A stretch of DNA of 64,000 nt from Clostridium pascui (GCF_016908015.1 NZ_JAFBDB010000004.1:62001-126000), one strand, 5' to 3'. Counted from the stretch's first letter, positions 1 to 8,632 are shown. Program-made: numbers and translations. The notes: generated by a model not told the origin, from the sequence alone.

Positions 1-1177
1 TTATCTTTGCTACTGACATAACCGCACAAATTGTAACTATTGTTTTCCAGTTTCCCTTTAATGTATCCCTCAATACTTCTAACATGGTTGATATTTTTGC
101 ACCTTGAACAAAGCCTCCAATAATTGCAGCAACAAAAATAATAACACCTGGTGTATTGATCCAACTAAAGCTTAATTTATTTCCACCCTGTCCAGCATAT
201 ACAACCATAACAGTTTTGTATTTTGCAATAAAATGGTTAATTGGTGGACATAGAGTTGATGTAGCAAGTAGCATTATGAATATTAGAATAAACGAACACC
301 ATGCCTGTAACCCCTTGCCAAGTGATAAAGCTGTTTCTTCCTTTTTACCATTAACTTCAATTGCCGCAGCACAACACTCTGCTTCAACTTGAGGATTTTT
401 ATTAAGGACTTTTGCTGCAATAACTGTACATACCATACAACAAATAGAACCTACTATATTTGGAAGTTCTGCTCCAACTACTGTTGCTGTAATGTACCAA
501 GGTAGTACAAATGATATTGCAGAAATTAATGTAATAAGAAATGCTCCCTTTAATGCCTTTATTCCACCACCTACAATGTATACCATAATAAATGGGCTGA
601 TAAAACAGAGAATTGCTTGAATTATTGCTGTATTTGCTGCTAATGTACCGGATTCAATTCCGGTTATTGCTGAAAGCGTTACCAAAGGTATTCCTACTGA
701 TCCAAATGCAGTTGGTGTACTATTAGCAACCAAACATGCTAGAACTGCTGAAATTGGATTTAATCCAATACCAGCAAGCATTGATGCTGGAATAGCAACG
801 GCTGTACCAAACCCAGCCATTCCTTCCATAAAATTTCCAAATCCCCATCCAATAATTAATACTAAAACTCTTTTGTCAGTAGAGACTCCAGCCAACATTT
901 GTTTTATAGATTCCATTGCACCTGTACGTAAAGTCAAATTATACGCAAACAAAGCTGCAACAATAACTAAACAAATTGGCCACAAGGCGTTTAGTGTTCC
1001 CTCCAATATAGCTGATGCAGCATAAACTGCATTGAATTTCCAAAAGCCAACAGCTAAAACTACTGTAATGGCAAGTGTAATAAGGCAAGCTTTATAACCT
1101 GGCATTTTCAATTTACTTAATGCAACTATCAGCCAAACAATTGGTATTATGGCTATTAAAAAATTTAAAAACAACAT
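1..1177 (-). CDS. lctP: L-lactate permease, C-terminus cut by window edge
   Basis: Reading leftward from the ATG at 1177 gives 392 codons that stay open to the window edge; LctP proteins are about 510-550 residues, so the last quarter is missing. The product is a polytopic membrane transporter importing lactate with protons. Family-typical stretches are visible: WPICLVIVAALFAYNLTLRTGA, broken here by no stop, then DKRVLVLIIGWGFGNFMEGM and AGFGTAVAIPASMLAGIG. A GAGGGGAT ribosome binding site precedes the start. It lies 157 bp downstream of etfA with no terminator between them, so it is probably the next gene of the lactate operon. Identification as LctP is firm; the choice between lactate and glycolate as substrate rests on the neighbouring larA and etf genes. 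Confidence 0.93.
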   Translation of the reverse strand, partial: MLFLNFLIAIIPIVWLIVALSKLKMPGYKACLITLAITVVLAVGFWKFNAVYAASAILEGTLNALWPICLVIVAALFAYNLTLRTGAMESIKQMLAGVSTDKRVLVLIIGWGFGNFMEGMAGFGTAVAIPASMLAGIGLNPISAVLACLVANSTPTAFGSVGIPLVTLSAITGIESGTLAANTAIIQAILCFISPFIMVYIVGGGIKALKGAFLITLISAISFVLPWYITATVVGAELPNIVGSICCMVCTVIAAKVLNKNPQVEAECCAAAIEVNGKKEETALSLGKGLQAWCSFILIFIMLLATSTLCPPINHFIAKYKTVMVVYAGQGGNKLSFSWINTPGVIIFVAAIIGGFVQGAKISTMLEVLRDTLKGNWKTIVTICAVMSVAKI

Positions 1178-1334
1178 TTTTTATCCCCTCATTCAATTTT
1201 TATATAGTAATGCCTTTTTATTAATTGACTCTAGCACCATATTCTGTCTATATAATTTTTGGGTTGTCACTTAAATGTCACTTTTTACATATGTTGTTTT
1301 CAATGCTCTTTTGTCCTATGCCGCTTCTATTGAT

Positions 1335-2273
1335 TTATTTTTCTTTTACTTTCTTCATTTCTTCAATCATAACCGGAAGAACTTCAGTTACATTTCCAAC
1401 AATAGCTACATCAGCTATTTCAAAAATTGGAGCGTCTTCATCTTTATTAATTGCTATAATATAATTAGAGCCTGTCATTCCAGATGTATGTTGTGTTGCT
1501 CCAGAAATACCACATGCAATATAAAGTTTTGGTGCTACAATCTTTCCTGATTGTCCAACTTGGTGTGCACGAGAAACCCATCCTTCTTCAATTACTGGTC
1601 TTGTTGCACCTACTACACCATCAAGTATAGATGCTAATTCTTTAACAAGTTTGAAGTTTTCTGCATTTCCCATTCCACGTCCACCAGAAACAATAACTTG
1701 TGCTTCCTCTAAATTAACAGATTCAGAAATTTCTTTTACTGTGTCTATAATTTTCGCCTTAATGCTGCTCTCTGGAATTTCTATTTTTTTCTCTGTAACA
1801 CCTGCATTTGAACTAGCTTCTGGCTTTGAAAAACTTCCATTTCTAACTGTCACTACAGCTGTACCTTCTACTTCAATATGTTCTAAAACTGTACCACCAT
1901 AAGCTGGTCTAGTATATATAACCTTATCATCAGTTTTATTCATTCCTATTACGTCACTTACACACCCTAAGGACATACGTCCTGCAATACGTGGTGCAAT
2001 ATCTTTAGATAGTGCTGTATTTGCAAGTAAAACAGTATCTGGATTTTCTTCCTTAACAACTTGTGATAATACTTCTGTTAAACTATCATAGTCTGTAGCA
2101 TTATCTGCAAAAATAACTGGAATCCCTAAATCAGCTACTGTATCTGCTGCAGTTCTATTACCTACTACAAGAGCTACTCCTTCTGAATCTAATGCTTGTA
2201 CTGCACTAATCAATTCAAGACTTCCGCCTAATACTTTTTCTCCATCTGTTTCAATATACAATAACGTTTTCAT
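1335..2273 (-). CDS. etfA: Electron transfer flavoprotein, alpha subunit (lactate operon)
   Basis: A 312-residue EtfA. The C-terminal FAD-binding domain is clear: GATRPVIEEGW near 221, the GQSGK loop, SGATQH near 257 and the segment INKDEDAPIFEIADVAIVGN near 275. Together with EtfB it carries electrons between FAD-linked lactate dehydrogenase, NADH and ferredoxin. In Acetobacterium woodii the homologous LctBCD complex uses electron confurcation to drive lactate oxidation with NAD+. The frame is open further upstream, but the start at 2273 is chosen because it has an AAAGGAGGG ribosome binding site and the standard MKTLLYIET beginning. It is 103 bp downstream of etfB. The dehydrogenase subunit is not in the window, so a bifurcating role is inferred from context. 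Confidence 0.95.
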   Translation of the reverse strand: MKTLLYIETDGEKVLGGSLELISAVQALDSEGVALVVGNRTAADTVADLGIPVIFADNATDYDSLTEVLSQVVKEENPDTVLLANTALSKDIAPRIAGRMSLGCVSDVIGMNKTDDKVIYTRPAYGGTVLEHIEVEGTAVVTVRNGSFSKPEASSNAGVTEKKIEIPESSIKAKIIDTVKEISESVNLEEAQVIVSGGRGMGNAENFKLVKELASILDGVVGATRPVIEEGWVSRAHQVGQSGKIVAPKLYIACGISGATQHTSGMTGSNYIIAINKDEDAPIFEIADVAIVGNVTEVLPVMIEEMKKVKEK

Positions 2274-2301
2274 AATTTCGTTTCCCTCCTTTAATAATGA
2301 A

Positions 2302-2327
2302 ACTCCTCTTCCTCTTGTCTGAGGAGT
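2302..2327 (-). other. Short hairpin in the etfB-etfA spacer
   Basis: The 103-bp spacer between etfB and etfA contains a 7-bp perfect stem (ACTCCTC / GAGGAGT) just upstream of the etfA ribosome binding site, in a patch that is more GC-rich than its surroundings. There is no T-run, so it is not a terminator. It could be an mRNA processing or stability element, or may simply tune etfA translation. Confidence 0.35.
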
Positions 2328-2376
2328 ACTCGCTGAGTAAGCGACTGTCACCGAATCACAGATTTGGGCTCTCTGC

Positions 2377-3162
2377 TTAAATTGCCTTATCTTTTTTCAT
2401 TTGCTCTATAGCAGCACTTACTGCCAAAACAGCATCTTTCTCTTGAATCTTGATACCAGCCTCTTTTTTAGGAGGTGCAGCATATTCAATTAAGCGTACT
2501 TTTCCTTGTTTTACCTCTCCAATTTCTGATGCTGAATAAGTTGGAATTACTGCCTTACGGCTTGCCATCTTAGTTTTAATAGTAGGATAACGCGGATCAT
2601 AATCTGGTTTACTTACTGTTACTACAGCAGGAGATTGTATAGAAACTACATTATATCCTTCATCAGTTTCCTGATGAACTTCCACGCCATTATCTTTTAA
2701 ATTAACTTCAATTGCACTGCTGACAAAGCCTGTTCCCAATTTCTCAGCAAGCATTGGCCCTACTTGGCCAGTAATTTCATCTGTAGATTCCTTTCCACAA
2801 AGAATTAAATCAAACTCTTTATCTTTATCTTTTTGAATTTTATGAATAGCATCCGCTAGAACTTCAGCTGTTCCAAGGGCATCTAAGTCTTTATATAAAT
2901 CATCTTTTACAAAGAATGCTTCTTTAGCTCCTACAGAAAGACAATTTTTTAATGTATTTAAAGAATCCTCTGCTCCAACAGTTAATACACTAACATTTCC
3001 TCTATGAGCTTCCATAAAGCGAACTGCTAACTCTAATGCATAGGTATCAAATGCATTTGCTACCAAACTAACTCCATTTAAATTTGGCTTTTCTGTCTTA
3101 TTATCCAAACGGATTTCAACAGAATCATCTGGAACTTGTTTTACACATATCAGAATATTCAT
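2377..3162 (-). CDS. etfB: Electron transfer flavoprotein, beta subunit (lactate operon)
   Basis: A 261-residue EtfB, full length for the family. Visible signatures are the N-terminal MNILICVKQVPD, the central GKESTDEITGQVGPMLAE nucleotide-binding region near 124, and DPRYPTIKTKMASRKA near 208, the EtfB signature. It pairs with the EtfA encoded 103 bp downstream and is preceded 87 bp upstream by larA on the same strand. In bifurcating complexes EtfB holds the bifurcating FAD and contacts NAD(H). That role is inferred here from the lactate operon, not proven by a residue I can read. Confidence 0.95.
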   Translation of the reverse strand: MNILICVKQVPDDSVEIRLDNKTEKPNLNGVSLVANAFDTYALELAVRFMEAHRGNVSVLTVGAEDSLNTLKNCLSVGAKEAFFVKDDLYKDLDALGTAEVLADAIHKIQKDKDKEFDLILCGKESTDEITGQVGPMLAEKLGTGFVSSAIEVNLKDNGVEVHQETDEGYNVVSIQSPAVVTVSKPDYDPRYPTIKTKMASRKAVIPTYSASEIGEVKQGKVRLIEYAAPPKKEAGIKIQEKDAVLAVSAAIEQMKKDKAI

Positions 3163-3249
3163 ACCTTACCTCTCCTTTACACTTTTGCATTATTAAACTT
3201 TTTTTGATAGAACTATTTTAAAAAATTTTATTTTTATCGTTAACTATAT

Positions 3250-4524
3250 TTATCTAACTATAACTGATACTCCATCAGGAATTACCACTACTTTAGCATC
3301 CTTTCCTTTAATTTCATAAGCTTTCTTAAGAGCTTCTTCAAATGTAGATGCATGCTGCATGTGCATACTTTTTATCATATCTGGATCGCACATATCAGTA
3401 ACCATTATTACTGTATATTTATCTAACATTCTAGCAAGTATTTGGAATTCCCACTGATCTGGAACAGTTTCGTTTCTTGGAACCTTAGCTACTCTATCTA
3501 AAAGTTCTCTTGGAGATTTAGCCTGTGCTAAATTATCATAAAAAGATTGTCCACCATGTCCATCATTGCAAGCTGAAACCATGATGATAACTCCGCCTTC
3601 CTTACAAGTTGCCTCTGCTGCTGTCATTCCTTTAACTGACTGATAAATATTTTGGTCAAGTGGATATCCACCATTTGTTGAAATTGCTATATCTGCCGGA
3701 ATTTTATCAACCTTTGAAAGTTCTGTTACAAATTCACAGCCTTTTTCATGAGCTTTTTCCCTATGCCCTGCAAATGCTTTTAGTACTTTTTTTTCACTAT
3801 CTATAACAACATTTAATATAAAAGCAAGATTTGCTTTTTCAGATGCATAAAGCATGTCTCTGTGTATAGGATTACCTTCAAGTATTCCAGTTCTTGCACT
3901 AGAACTTCCTATGAACTCGCTGCAGTGATTGGCCATAACTGTTGTTGCTGATGCAATACCTGGAAGTATACTCTTTCTTCCCCCAGAGAAGCCAGCAAAG
4001 AAGTGAGCTTCTATAAATCCTTCTGCAATTAATAATTCTGTTTCGCAAGCTAGCTTATTTATTATAAGTTCTCCACCTGATGGAAGAATTCCAAGCTTAA
4101 CCATAGCACTGTCATCAAAAGCATCGTGAACTATGATCTTTTCATTTTTTACTATTTCTTCTCCAAACTTGTTTACAAGTTCTTCGTGAGTAGTTGCTCT
4201 ATGAAATCCTGTAGCAATAAGTATAGTTATGTCTATATCAGGATTTGCTTTTCTTATTCTTCTAAGTAATATTGGCATCGTAACTTTGCTTGGCACTGGT
4301 CTAGTATGATCACTGCTTATAATAATCATATTCTTTTTATCTTTAACTAAATCTTCTAATTTTTCACTCCCTATAGGGTTGTCTAAAGCCATTTCAACAA
4401 GTTCTTCTTGAGTTTCTTTTGTTTTATAATTTTCTGCTTTTGACTCTAATATTCCAAGTAAATTTTTATCTTCTATTTCAATTTCAAGCATTTGTTTATG
4501 ATATGGTATTTTAATTTTTCCCAT
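3250..4524 (-). CDS. larA: Nickel-pincer lactate racemase
   Basis: LarA interconverts D- and L-lactate using a nickel pincer nucleotide cofactor. The 424-residue protein matches the Lactobacillus plantarum enzyme in length, and its key residues fall at the same numbers: Asp72 and Arg75 in SSDHTRPVPS, His108 in GFHRATTHEE, His174 and Lys184 (the cofactor attachment lysine) in EAHFFAGFSGGRKSILPG, and His200 in MANH. The start has a GGAGG ribosome binding site 8 bp upstream. In the operon it would convert either isomer to the one oxidised by the downstream EtfAB-linked dehydrogenase. The cofactor-making genes larB, larC and larE are not in this window and must be elsewhere if the enzyme is active. 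Confidence 0.95.
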   Translation of the reverse strand: MGKIKIPYHKQMLEIEIEDKNLLGILESKAENYKTKETQEELVEMALDNPIGSEKLEDLVKDKKNMIIISSDHTRPVPSKVTMPILLRRIRKANPDIDITILIATGFHRATTHEELVNKFGEEIVKNEKIIVHDAFDDSAMVKLGILPSGGELIINKLACETELLIAEGFIEAHFFAGFSGGRKSILPGIASATTVMANHCSEFIGSSSARTGILEGNPIHRDMLYASEKANLAFILNVVIDSEKKVLKAFAGHREKAHEKGCEFVTELSKVDKIPADIAISTNGGYPLDQNIYQSVKGMTAAEATCKEGGVIIMVSACNDGHGGQSFYDNLAQAKSPRELLDRVAKVPRNETVPDQWEFQILARMLDKYTVIMVTDMCDPDMIKSMHMQHASTFEEALKKAYEIKGKDAKVVVIPDGVSVIVR

Positions 4525-4555
4525 TTAAATTTCCTCCATAACATATAATTTTTTA

Positions 4556-4895
4556 AGAAATCCGCCGAATCTCCAAGCTAGAATAAGAACCAATATTCTT
4601 TTATCTTTGGTAATACCAGTCATCATGCTTTAATTACATTTATATTCTTTGTATGTAGGGATAAATTATAGGTAAATACTGTTGCCATTATAACAAGAAC
4701 TATAGTCCTTAATGTATTTGGTACACACTCAGGACTTGACTTAAAGACATCTGAAACTAGCATTTCCATGCAATAAAAACGTTATCACAAAGATAATTGG
4801 CGTTGTCTTATGTCCAGACATCTTTAACACGTATATAGAAAAGATCTGCCAAATTACTGATATTAAGGCAGTGAAAATAGCTTATAATTATTCAT
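4556..4895 (-). pseudogene. Decayed 5' third of a second lactate permease gene
   Basis: Reading leftward, a start codon at 4895 with a GAGAGATAGA ribosome binding site gives MNNYKLFSLP and then a stop. Shifting frames recovers ISVIWQIFSIYVLKMSGHK, and another shift gives IVLVIMATVFTYNLSLH followed by TGITKDKRILVLILAWRFGG. These line up with the N-terminal third of LctP, for example LKMPGYK, ICLVIVAALFAYNLTL and DKRVLVLIIGWGFGN in the intact gene at 1-1177. The homology stops at codons for FGGFL, 32 bp before the larA start. At least two frameshifts and a large 3' deletion are needed. It now forms a leader of about 340 nt between the operon promoter and larA. It is closer in wording to other clostridial LctP proteins than to its neighbour, so it looks like a lost paralogue rather than a recent local duplication (inference). 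Confidence 0.85.
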
Positions 4896-4917
4896 TCTAT
4901 CTCTCTGTTAGGCAAAC

Positions 4918-4928
4918 TGGTAAGACCA
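4918..4928. promoter_or_regulatory. Probable LldR operator (TGGT-N3-ACCA)
   Basis: TGGTAAGACCA is a perfect match to the TGGT-N3-ACCA form recognised by many FadR-subfamily GntR regulators, including LldR/LutR types. It lies about 16 bp downstream of the -10 box of the lactate operon and 23 bp upstream of the pseudo-lctP start, so binding would block transcription. The regulator gene lldR is 320 bp away. Confidence 0.75.
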
Positions 4929-4943
4929 ATCTGCATTAATTAA

Positions 4944-4949
4944 ATCATA
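4944..4949 (-). promoter_or_regulatory. -10 box of the lactate operon promoter
   Basis: On the minus strand TGGTATGAT forms an extended -10 (TGn plus TATGAT). A -35 hexamer at 17 bp spacing is poor, as expected for an activated or extended -10 promoter. It lies between the proximal Rex-like palindrome and the LldR-type operator. Nothing better is seen between the lldR terminator and the pseudo-lctP. Confidence 0.5.
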
Positions 4950-4975
4950 CCACTTTTTTACTATTATTCCTAGTA

Positions 4976-4993
4976 TAGTTATTCAATTAACAA
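4976..4993. promoter_or_regulatory. Rex-like operator, proximal copy
   Basis: TAGTTATTCAATTAACAA is an 18-bp imperfect palindrome with the layout of the clostridial Rex box (TTGTTA-N6-TAACAA, one base off in the left arm). It sits just upstream of the expected -35 region. Rex senses NADH/NAD+, which fits a pathway that reduces NAD+ with lactate electrons. Confidence 0.55.
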
Positions 4994-5106
4994 TATTTCG
5001 AAAAATACGAATTATTAATAAACCTCTATGTTGTAACCTTTTCAATAATTTCCATAAAAATAAAAAAATTAAAATTTTTATCTTTATTAACCTCAACTCT
5101 ATAATA

Positions 5107-5124
5107 TTGTTATTTAATTAACAA
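5107..5124. promoter_or_regulatory. Rex-like operator, distal copy
   Basis: TTGTTATTTAATTAACAA has perfect 6-bp arms around a 6-bp AT centre and fits the clostridial Rex consensus TTGTTAANNNNTTAACAA at all fixed positions but one. It is 131 bp upstream of the second copy, about 12 helical turns, on the lactate operon side of the lldR terminator. Confidence 0.6.
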
Positions 5125-5196
5125 TATTTTGTATATTATGTTCTATTTCATATGAAGTTTCATCTAATGTTTATTAATATATTTATATCTAGAAAC

Positions 5197-5239
5197 AAAA
5201 ATACTAGTTAGTTTATTCTTTTAAACTAACTAGTATTTT
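5197..5239 (-). terminator. Terminator of lldR
   Basis: An 18-bp perfect stem (arms 5197-5214 and 5222-5239) with a 7-nt loop lies 7 bp past the lldR stop codon. It separates the regulator from the lactate operon, so the two are separate transcription units. Confidence 0.85.
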
Positions 5240-5246
5240 AACTAAA

Positions 5247-5942
5247 TCACTTCATCATAATATATTTATTGGCAAATTCTAAATGTTTTTTCATAGCCTC
5301 AGACGCCTTTTTAGGATTACGATTTTTTAGTGCTATATAAATATCCTCATGCTGGTCTGCAAGAACTTCCATATTTCCTTCATCTACTATTATCTTTTTT
5401 CTAGCATCCTTAATAAAGGAATCTATTAATGAGGATATTGCATTTAATATATTTACTATTATAAAATTCTTGGAGGCCTTAGCTATTTCATAATGGAACC
5501 TTTTATCAATTTTTACGTTATCATTTTCATCTTTTGAATTTTTAAAGGCTTTTATAAGTATTTCAAGGTCTTCAAGTTCCTTATCCGTTATCTTTTGTGC
5601 AGCTATAGCTGCAGTCTGCACCTCTATAACTCTTCTTACCTCAATAATTTCCTCAGGATTACTATCTTTAAGCATGAACATTATTGATAGAGGTTCAAAT
5701 AAACCATTTTCAAGGTCTTCACTGATATAATTTCCCCCACCCTGTTTACATTGAACTAATCCTATAATTTGAAGTGCTTTCAAAGCTTCTCTAATAGATG
5801 TTCTACTTACCTGCAGTTGCTCTGCAAGCTCTCTTTCTGAAAGTAATTTATCTCCAGCTTTAAGAGTACCATTTATTATCATATCTTTAATTTGATCTAT
5901 TACTTGCTCATAAACTTTTGTATTTTTTATTGATGAAGACAT
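5247..5942 (-). CDS. lldR: FadR-family GntR regulator of lactate genes
   Basis: A 231-residue FadR-subfamily regulator. Residues 1-75 form a winged helix-turn-helix (SERELAEQLQVSRTSIREAL) and the remainder is an all-helical FCD ligand-binding domain whose His/Asp residues usually hold a metal and a small organic acid. An AAGGAG ribosome binding site precedes the ATG. It stands directly upstream of the larA-etfBA-lctP operon, and a TGGT-N3-ACCA operator lies at that operon's promoter. Lactate is therefore the likely inducer (inference). The gene is monocistronic, with its own terminator. Confidence 0.85.
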   Translation of the reverse strand: MSSSIKNTKVYEQVIDQIKDMIINGTLKAGDKLLSERELAEQLQVSRTSIREALKALQIIGLVQCKQGGGNYISEDLENGLFEPLSIMFMLKDSNPEEIIEVRRVIEVQTAAIAAQKITDKELEDLEILIKAFKNSKDENDNVKIDKRFHYEIAKASKNFIIVNILNAISSLIDSFIKDARKKIIVDEGNMEVLADQHEDIYIALKNRNPKKASEAMKKHLEFANKYIMMK

Positions 5943-6016
5943 TCAATCAAACTCCTTAAGTATTGTATTTAACTCACAATCATAATGATACATTATAGAA
6001 TTCAAGAGGGCAATAA

Positions 6017-6132
6017 TTATTTGGTTCTGCAAGTCTTATCATCTTTTCTTAGAGCCTTCCGGAATGTTAGCCAGATAATTCCAAAAATTATAACAATATA
6101 CATATTTTGTACCAATCCTTCGAAAAACCCTT
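6017..6132 (-). pseudogene. Possible relic of a membrane protein C-terminus
   Basis: Leftward translation ending at a TAA at 6017 reads VQNMYIVIIFGIIWLTFRK then ALRKDDKTCRTK, which looks like a last transmembrane helix and basic tail. No start codon or ribosome binding site is seen upstream and the frame is lost beyond about 6132. The rest of the 300-bp gap 5943-6242 holds only the lldR upstream region and the promoter at 6174. The relic is weakly supported; it could be chance. Confidence 0.25.
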
Positions 6133-6173
6133 CCTAAATCTTCTTTTTCCTGTTTTATCAGTAGATGAAATAG

Positions 6174-6202
6174 TTGACTTTGTATAAATAATATACTATC
6201 AT
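6174..6202 (+). promoter_or_regulatory. Sigma-A type promoter of the hydrolase at 6243
   Basis: TTGACT, 17 bp, then TATCAT, about 40 bp upstream of the start codon. An AGGAGGGG ribosome binding site follows at the right distance. Confidence 0.6.
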
Positions 6203-6242
6203 ATTGCTAAAATATGGAATTTCAGGAGGGGTGATCTAGCCT

Positions 6243-7226
6243 ATGAGAGAAGTATACAAAAATATTTATTTGGAAGAACTCCCATTGCCAAATAATCCCT
6301 TAAAACACTTAAATTTTTATATTATTAAAGGTCAAGAAAAATCTATGATTATTGATACAGGCTTTAACCGTGAGGATACAAAAGAAGATATAATGAAAAT
6401 TTTTAAAGAATTAAATTTGAAACCAGAAAACACTATTCTTTTTCTGACTCACCTACATTCAGATCATACAGGGTTAGCTACTTATTTAGAAGAAATGGGT
6501 TTAACTATATATGCAAGTAAGATGGATGGTGATTTATTAAATAATAGTGTAGAAAAATCAGACTCAATGTGGCAGGATACAATTCAACAGGGAGTTTGGC
6601 AAGGATTACAAGAAGACACGCTAGATATCGAAGATCATCCGGGATTTAAATTTCGCCCAACTTCTTATATAAATTTCATTTCTGCAATTCCAGGTGAATA
6701 TATTCAAATTGGAGAATATAATTTTGAAATTATAGATTTAAAAGGTCATACACCAGGTATAGTAGGTCTTTATGAAAAAGAACACAAGATACTATTTTGT
6801 GGGGATCATATACTAGGAAAAATAACTCCAAATATTACGTTTTGGGGTTTCCAATATGGCGATATACTAGGAACTTATTTAAAAAGTTTAGATCATGTTT
6901 GTAATATGGATATTGATTATTTGTTTTCTTCCCACCGTTTTTTAGTAGACGATCACCGCAGACGAATCGAAGAGCTTTATGCCCATCATGCTAGAAGACT
7001 AGACGAAGCAAGAGAAGCCTTAAGAAAATCTGGAAGATCTACCGTGAGAACAGTAACTAAGCAACTACATTGGGATATTAAGAGTAAAAACTGGGATGAC
7101 TTTCCAAAGTCACAAAAATGGTTTGCAGCTGGAGAGGCCCATGCCCATTTGGAACATCTTAGAGCTTTAGGAGAAGTAACTATGGAAGAAGAAGATGGTG
7201 TTCTTTACTACTCAATAAAAGAATAA
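6243..7226 (+). CDS. Metallo-beta-lactamase-fold hydrolase
   Basis: A 327-residue MBL-fold protein. The zinc motif HLHSDHTG is at residues 70-77 (His70, His72, Asp74, His75), a further ligand is His in LKGHTPG near 173, and Asp in FCGDHILG follows. The C-terminal 90 residues, with ELYAHHARRLDEAREAL and a short winged-helix-like end, resemble the extra domain of the LACTB2/RNase-Z-like hydrolase subgroup. The substrate cannot be read from sequence; thioesters, lactones and nucleic acids are all possible. It is monocistronic, with its own promoter, and shares a two-way terminator with the convergent kinase gene. Confidence 0.85.
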   Translation: MREVYKNIYLEELPLPNNPLKHLNFYIIKGQEKSMIIDTGFNREDTKEDIMKIFKELNLKPENTILFLTHLHSDHTGLATYLEEMGLTIYASKMDGDLLNNSVEKSDSMWQDTIQQGVWQGLQEDTLDIEDHPGFKFRPTSYINFISAIPGEYIQIGEYNFEIIDLKGHTPGIVGLYEKEHKILFCGDHILGKITPNITFWGFQYGDILGTYLKSLDHVCNMDIDYLFSSHRFLVDDHRRRIEELYAHHARRLDEAREALRKSGRSTVRTVTKQLHWDIKSKNWDDFPKSQKWFAAGEAHAHLEHLRALGEVTMEEEDGVLYYSIKE

Positions 7227-7256
7227 AAATTAAGGGGATTTAACTTGAAATTTAAA

Positions 7257-7287
7257 TAACCCGGCAGTTCCTTAAAACTGCTGGGTT
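7257..7287. terminator. Bidirectional terminator between convergent genes
   Basis: A 13-bp stem (TAACCCGGCAGTT / AACTGCTGGGTTA, one mismatch) lies between the rightward hydrolase and the leftward histidine kinase, overlapping the last bases of the kinase gene. Confidence 0.75.
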
Positions 7288-8632
7288 ACTCCTGTAACGT
7301 CACTACAAATTCCACACCTTCCTCAGTATTATCTGCAATTACATTGCCATTATGGGCTTCTATGATTTGCTTTACAATTGCAAGTCCCAGTCCCCACTGG
7401 CCGGATTCATCTTTTTTATATCTATGGAAAAGGCACATAGGATCTTCTTGATTAAAATGTGGTCCATCGTTTGCAATCTTAATGACAATTGATGATATAG
7501 AATACATAGTCTCCTTTTTTATGCTAATACTTATAACAGATTTTGCATAACGAATCTGGTTTTCTATAATATTTTCAAATGCTGTTAATAGAGCTTCTGA
7601 ATTTCCCGCAACCTCCACAGGGGTTATATTCACATCCCATCGGAGATTAGGTTTAATTATTTGAAATCTACGAATAAGGCTATTCAGTAGTCGGTCAATA
7701 CGAATAGAATCTTGTTTACCTTCATTTTCTAATGCATGAGCATATGTATAAAGTTTAAGCAATTGACTGACACGGCGTTCAAGATTCTCAGCTTCTCTTC
7801 GTATAACCTCAGCAGGAGATTCAGGTGAGTCTACTAAAAGACCATCAATCATCGCTTGTGAATACCCTTTAATCACCATAACAGGTGTTTTCAAACTATG
7901 CGAACTTGATTGAAGAAACTCTCGTTCCCTATCATCTCTTGTTTTCAGTACTTCTCTCATATGATCTAAGGAATCTGATAATTCCTGTATTTCAGCTGTG
8001 TCCGAGATAGGAGGAGTTACATCCCATTTATGATTTGCAATATCGTCAGCAAAAGTTTCTAAATCATAAATCGGTTTTACAATCTTATTAGATATAATTT
8101 TTGTCACTATAAAACTTATGATTAAAGTAATCATAAAAGCAATGATAAATGATAAAGATATTAACGGCTCAACTTCAGTTGAAGCAATGAATACCATGAT
8201 ACCCTCTGAATCATCACCATACTCTGCATAATAATAGTGCCGTTGGTTCCCCAAAGTAATCTTACCAAGGCTATAAGATCCGTTTATCTTTTCTTCAATG
8301 ACTTTTTTACTAATGGCTTCTAATATATGACTTCGATTGCCCTTATCCATATAACGACTCGCTGTCTTAGGATCTGCTAAAATACCATAATCATCTCTGG
8401 ATTTTGTAATTAAAAAATGATTTATATAGGTGATTTCTTTATCACTTCTTTGAAATCTCTTTTTATCTTGTGCGGCTTCTTTCAATTGATTAAAAAGAAA
8501 ATCTTCCTTTGATTTCTTAAGAATAACAGAATTTATGATAGTAATTGAAGTGAGGAAAAGAAGAAGAATTCCTATGACCATACGCCAAATTCGTGAATTC
8601 ATAGAATGAATTTTTCTCTTTGATGTAATCAT
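7286..8632 (-). CDS. Membrane sensor histidine kinase
   Basis: A 448-residue kinase. It has a transmembrane helix at about 16-38, an extracytoplasmic sensor at about 40-155, a second helix at about 157-180 and a HAMP domain. The phosphoacceptor is His245 in SSSHSLKTPVM. The ATPase domain has ENIIENQIRYA (N box), IANDGP (G1) and GLGLAIVKQ (G2). The start overlaps the response regulator stop by 4 bp, so the two are co-translated partners. Through the regulator gene the pair continues the operon that starts with the Fe-S/FMN membrane protein, which suggests it senses a redox or electron-acceptor signal (inference). Confidence 0.9.
   Translation of the reverse strand: MITSKRKIHSMNSRIWRMVIGILLLFLTSITIINSVILKKSKEDFLFNQLKEAAQDKKRFQRSDKEITYINHFLITKSRDDYGILADPKTASRYMDKGNRSHILEAISKKVIEEKINGSYSLGKITLGNQRHYYYAEYGDDSEGIMVFIASTEVEPLISLSFIIAFMITLIISFIVTKIISNKIVKPIYDLETFADDIANHKWDVTPPISDTAEIQELSDSLDHMREVLKTRDDREREFLQSSSHSLKTPVMVIKGYSQAMIDGLLVDSPESPAEVIRREAENLERRVSQLLKLYTYAHALENEGKQDSIRIDRLLNSLIRRFQIIKPNLRWDVNITPVEVAGNSEALLTAFENIIENQIRYAKSVISISIKKETMYSISSIVIKIANDGPHFNQEDPMCLFHRYKKDESGQWGLGLAIVKQIIEAHNGNVIADNTEEGVEFVVTLQE

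Noticed and set aside
2274-2351. Upstream extension of etfA (about 26 extra codons)
   Set aside because: No ribosome binding site; the extension is not EtfA-like, while the ATG at 2273 has a strong site and a standard beginning.
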